From Bacillota bacterium (lineage in GTDB: Bacteria; Bacillota; Sulfobacillia; JAJZYS01; JAJYTV01), in assembly GCA_021786135.1 (NCBI GenBank), contig JAJYNV010000399.1:1-7513 (forward strand): a stretch of 7,513 nucleotides of DNA, read 5' to 3'. The translations under genes and the position numbers were made by a program. The notes beneath the pieces are model-generated. The model was not told the DNA's origin and searched no databases. It worked only from the letters and a program-made list of their open reading frames with translations. Positions 6,576 to 7,513 of the stretch are shown piece by piece. The stretch's first letter is position 1. Each line of letters begins with the position of its first letter.

Positions 6576-6578
6576 ATG
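6551..6578 (+). promoter_or_regulatory. Hairpin presenting the Shine-Dalgarno site in the loop and the ATG in the stem
   Basis: CATGGCTT (6551-6558) is perfectly complementary to AAGCCATG (6571-6578), with a 12-nt loop TGGGAAGGAGTG that carries AAGGAG (6563-6568). The Shine-Dalgarno site is 7 nt before the ATG at 6576, and that ATG closes the stem. The 5' arm also belongs to a 10-bp palindrome AGCCATGGCT (6548-6557), which could form a competing structure. The pairing is seen; control of translation is inferred. Confidence 0.5.
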
Positions 6579-7513
6579 AGCGTTGACGTGCGCACCCGCC
6601 TCGATGCGATGAGGCTCGGCCCGTTCCATCGTCGGTTGATCTTCGTAGGGGGACTCGGGATCCTGTTCGATGCCATGGACGTCGGCATTCTCTCGTTCGT
6701 CATGGCCGCCCTGATCCTGGCCTGGCGGCTCGGACCGCTGACGATCGGCGTCATGGGCAGCATCAACCTCGTCGGCATGGCGGTGGGGGCCGCACTGGCG
6801 GGGAGCCTCGCCGATCGCTACGGACGCCGCACCGTGTTCCTCTGGACCCTGATGCTCTACAGTATCGCCACGGGTGTCGCGGGCCTTGCCACCTCCGCTC
6901 TCTTTCTCATCGCGATGCGTTTTGTCGTCGGTCTGGGCCTCGGTGGGGAACTGCCGGTGACAACGACCCTCGTGGCCGAGTTCCTGCCGTCCGGCGTGCG
7001 CGGCAGGGGCATCGTCTGGCTCGAGAGCTTCTGGGCTGTCGGCTCGCTCGTCGCCGCGCTCCTGGCCTACTTCCTCATTCCCGTCTTCGGCTGGCGCATC
7101 GGCTTCTTCATCGGCGCGCTGCCCGCGCTCTACACCATCTACCTGCGACGCGGCATCCCGGAGTCTCCCCGCTACCTCTGGAAGGTCGGGGCGCAGGACG
7201 AGGCGGTCCGGGTCACGGGGATGGTGCGCGGCGAGCGGCCGGCATCCGCAAGCCGGTCGCCGGCTTCGGACAAAGTGCCGCTGGGCCTTCTCCTCGCGCC
7301 TGAGCACCGCCGGACGACGATCTCTCTCTGGGTCCTTTGGCTGATGATGAACTTCGCCTACTACGGCATGTTCCTCTGGCTGCCTTTGGTGCTCGCCCTG
7401 CGCGGCATGAGCCTCGTGCACAGCTTCCTCTACGTGCTGCTCGTCACGCTCTGCGAAATCCCCGGCTATCTCTCGGCGGCCTGGCTCGTCGAGCGCTGGG
7501 GCCGCCGCCCCGT
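6576..7513 (+). CDS. MFS metabolite transporter, NiaP/SV2-like (3' truncated by window)
   Basis: Inner-membrane major facilitator carrier, probably proton-coupled import of an organic acid, niacin-like compound or sugar. The first 312 residues are visible and the frame is open at the window end; members have about 430-460. The first helix carries the acidic pair FDAMD (31-35). Motif A GSLADRYGRR (76-85) lies between helices 2 and 3, RFVVGLGLGGE (115-125) begins helix 4, and IPESPRYL (194-201) starts the central cytoplasmic loop (about 202-245). The second half repeats motif A as LVERWGRRP. The stretch GMFLWLPLVLALRGMSLVHS, then LCEIPGY, resembles niacin transporter NiaP as I recall it. Start: ATG 6576, with AAGGAG 7 nt upstream; an in-frame ATG at 6552 has no site. 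A long open frame on the opposite strand is its antisense shadow. Substrate is not determined. Confidence 0.92.
   Translation, partial: MSVDVRTRLDAMRLGPFHRRLIFVGGLGILFDAMDVGILSFVMAALILAWRLGPLTIGVMGSINLVGMAVGAALAGSLADRYGRRTVFLWTLMLYSIATGVAGLATSALFLIAMRFVVGLGLGGELPVTTTLVAEFLPSGVRGRGIVWLESFWAVGSLVAALLAYFLIPVFGWRIGFFIGALPALYTIYLRRGIPESPRYLWKVGAQDEAVRVTGMVRGERPASASRSPASDKVPLGLLLAPEHRRTTISLWVLWLMMNFAYYGMFLWLPLVLALRGMSLVHSFLYVLLVTLCEIPGYLSAAWLVERWGRRP

Noticed and set aside
6096..7421. 441-codon open frame on the minus strand at the right edge
   Set aside because: From 6576 onward it is antisense to the MFS gene, has a low-complexity charged composition, and no ribosome-binding site or domain was recognised. 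Only its last part (6096-6575) is left as an open question.
1..7513. CRISPR array, insertion sequence, riboswitch, toxin-antitoxin or defence system
   Set aside because: No regularly spaced repeats, transposase motifs with terminal inverted repeats, conserved riboswitch core, or nuclease/defence domains were found on either strand.

Overview
The window is GC-rich with compact genes, no introns, several Shine-Dalgarno sites and frequent GTG/TTG starts. That fits a high-GC bacterium, most likely a proteobacterium or a similar soil or rhizosphere lineage; nothing seen fixes the genus. There is no rRNA, tRNA, CRISPR array or intact mobile element.

Layout. Positions 2-1526 (+) hold the 3' part of a TauA-like periplasmic binding protein followed by a TauB-like ATPase, two parts of a sulfonate/taurine/nitrate-type ABC importer whose permease is not in view. 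Only 13 bp further on, tail to tail, lies an APC-superfamily permease (1540-3147, -) resembling the aspartate:proton symporter YveA. A 264-bp divergent control region (3148-3411) separates it from an aldo/keto reductase (3412-4365, +). A strong hairpin at 4377-4410 then separates that gene from a convergent cytosine-deaminase-like amidohydrolase (4430-about 5683, -). A long stretch of about 890 bp without a confident gene (5684-6575) leads to an MFS transporter (6576 to beyond the window end, +) of the NiaP/SV2-like metabolite type.

How the genes fit together. Three of the five loci are importers of small nitrogen-, sulfur- or carbon-containing compounds (ABC importer, amino-acid/H+ symporter, MFS carrier). 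The other two are catabolic or redox enzymes (deaminase, aldo/keto reductase). This reads as an accessory nutrient-scavenging neighbourhood rather than one operon: there are four or five transcription units, in convergent and divergent pairs. No new multi-gene system is evident.

The main points of interest concern translation starts. Two genes (AKR and MFS) have perfect short inverted repeats that place the start codon in a stem and all or part of the ribosome-binding site in the loop. The permease and AKR both start on TTG. The deaminase has its only good ribosome-binding site in front of an ATT codon. The deaminase also differs from E. coli CodA at two residues next to the catalytic aspartate, so its substrate is uncertain.
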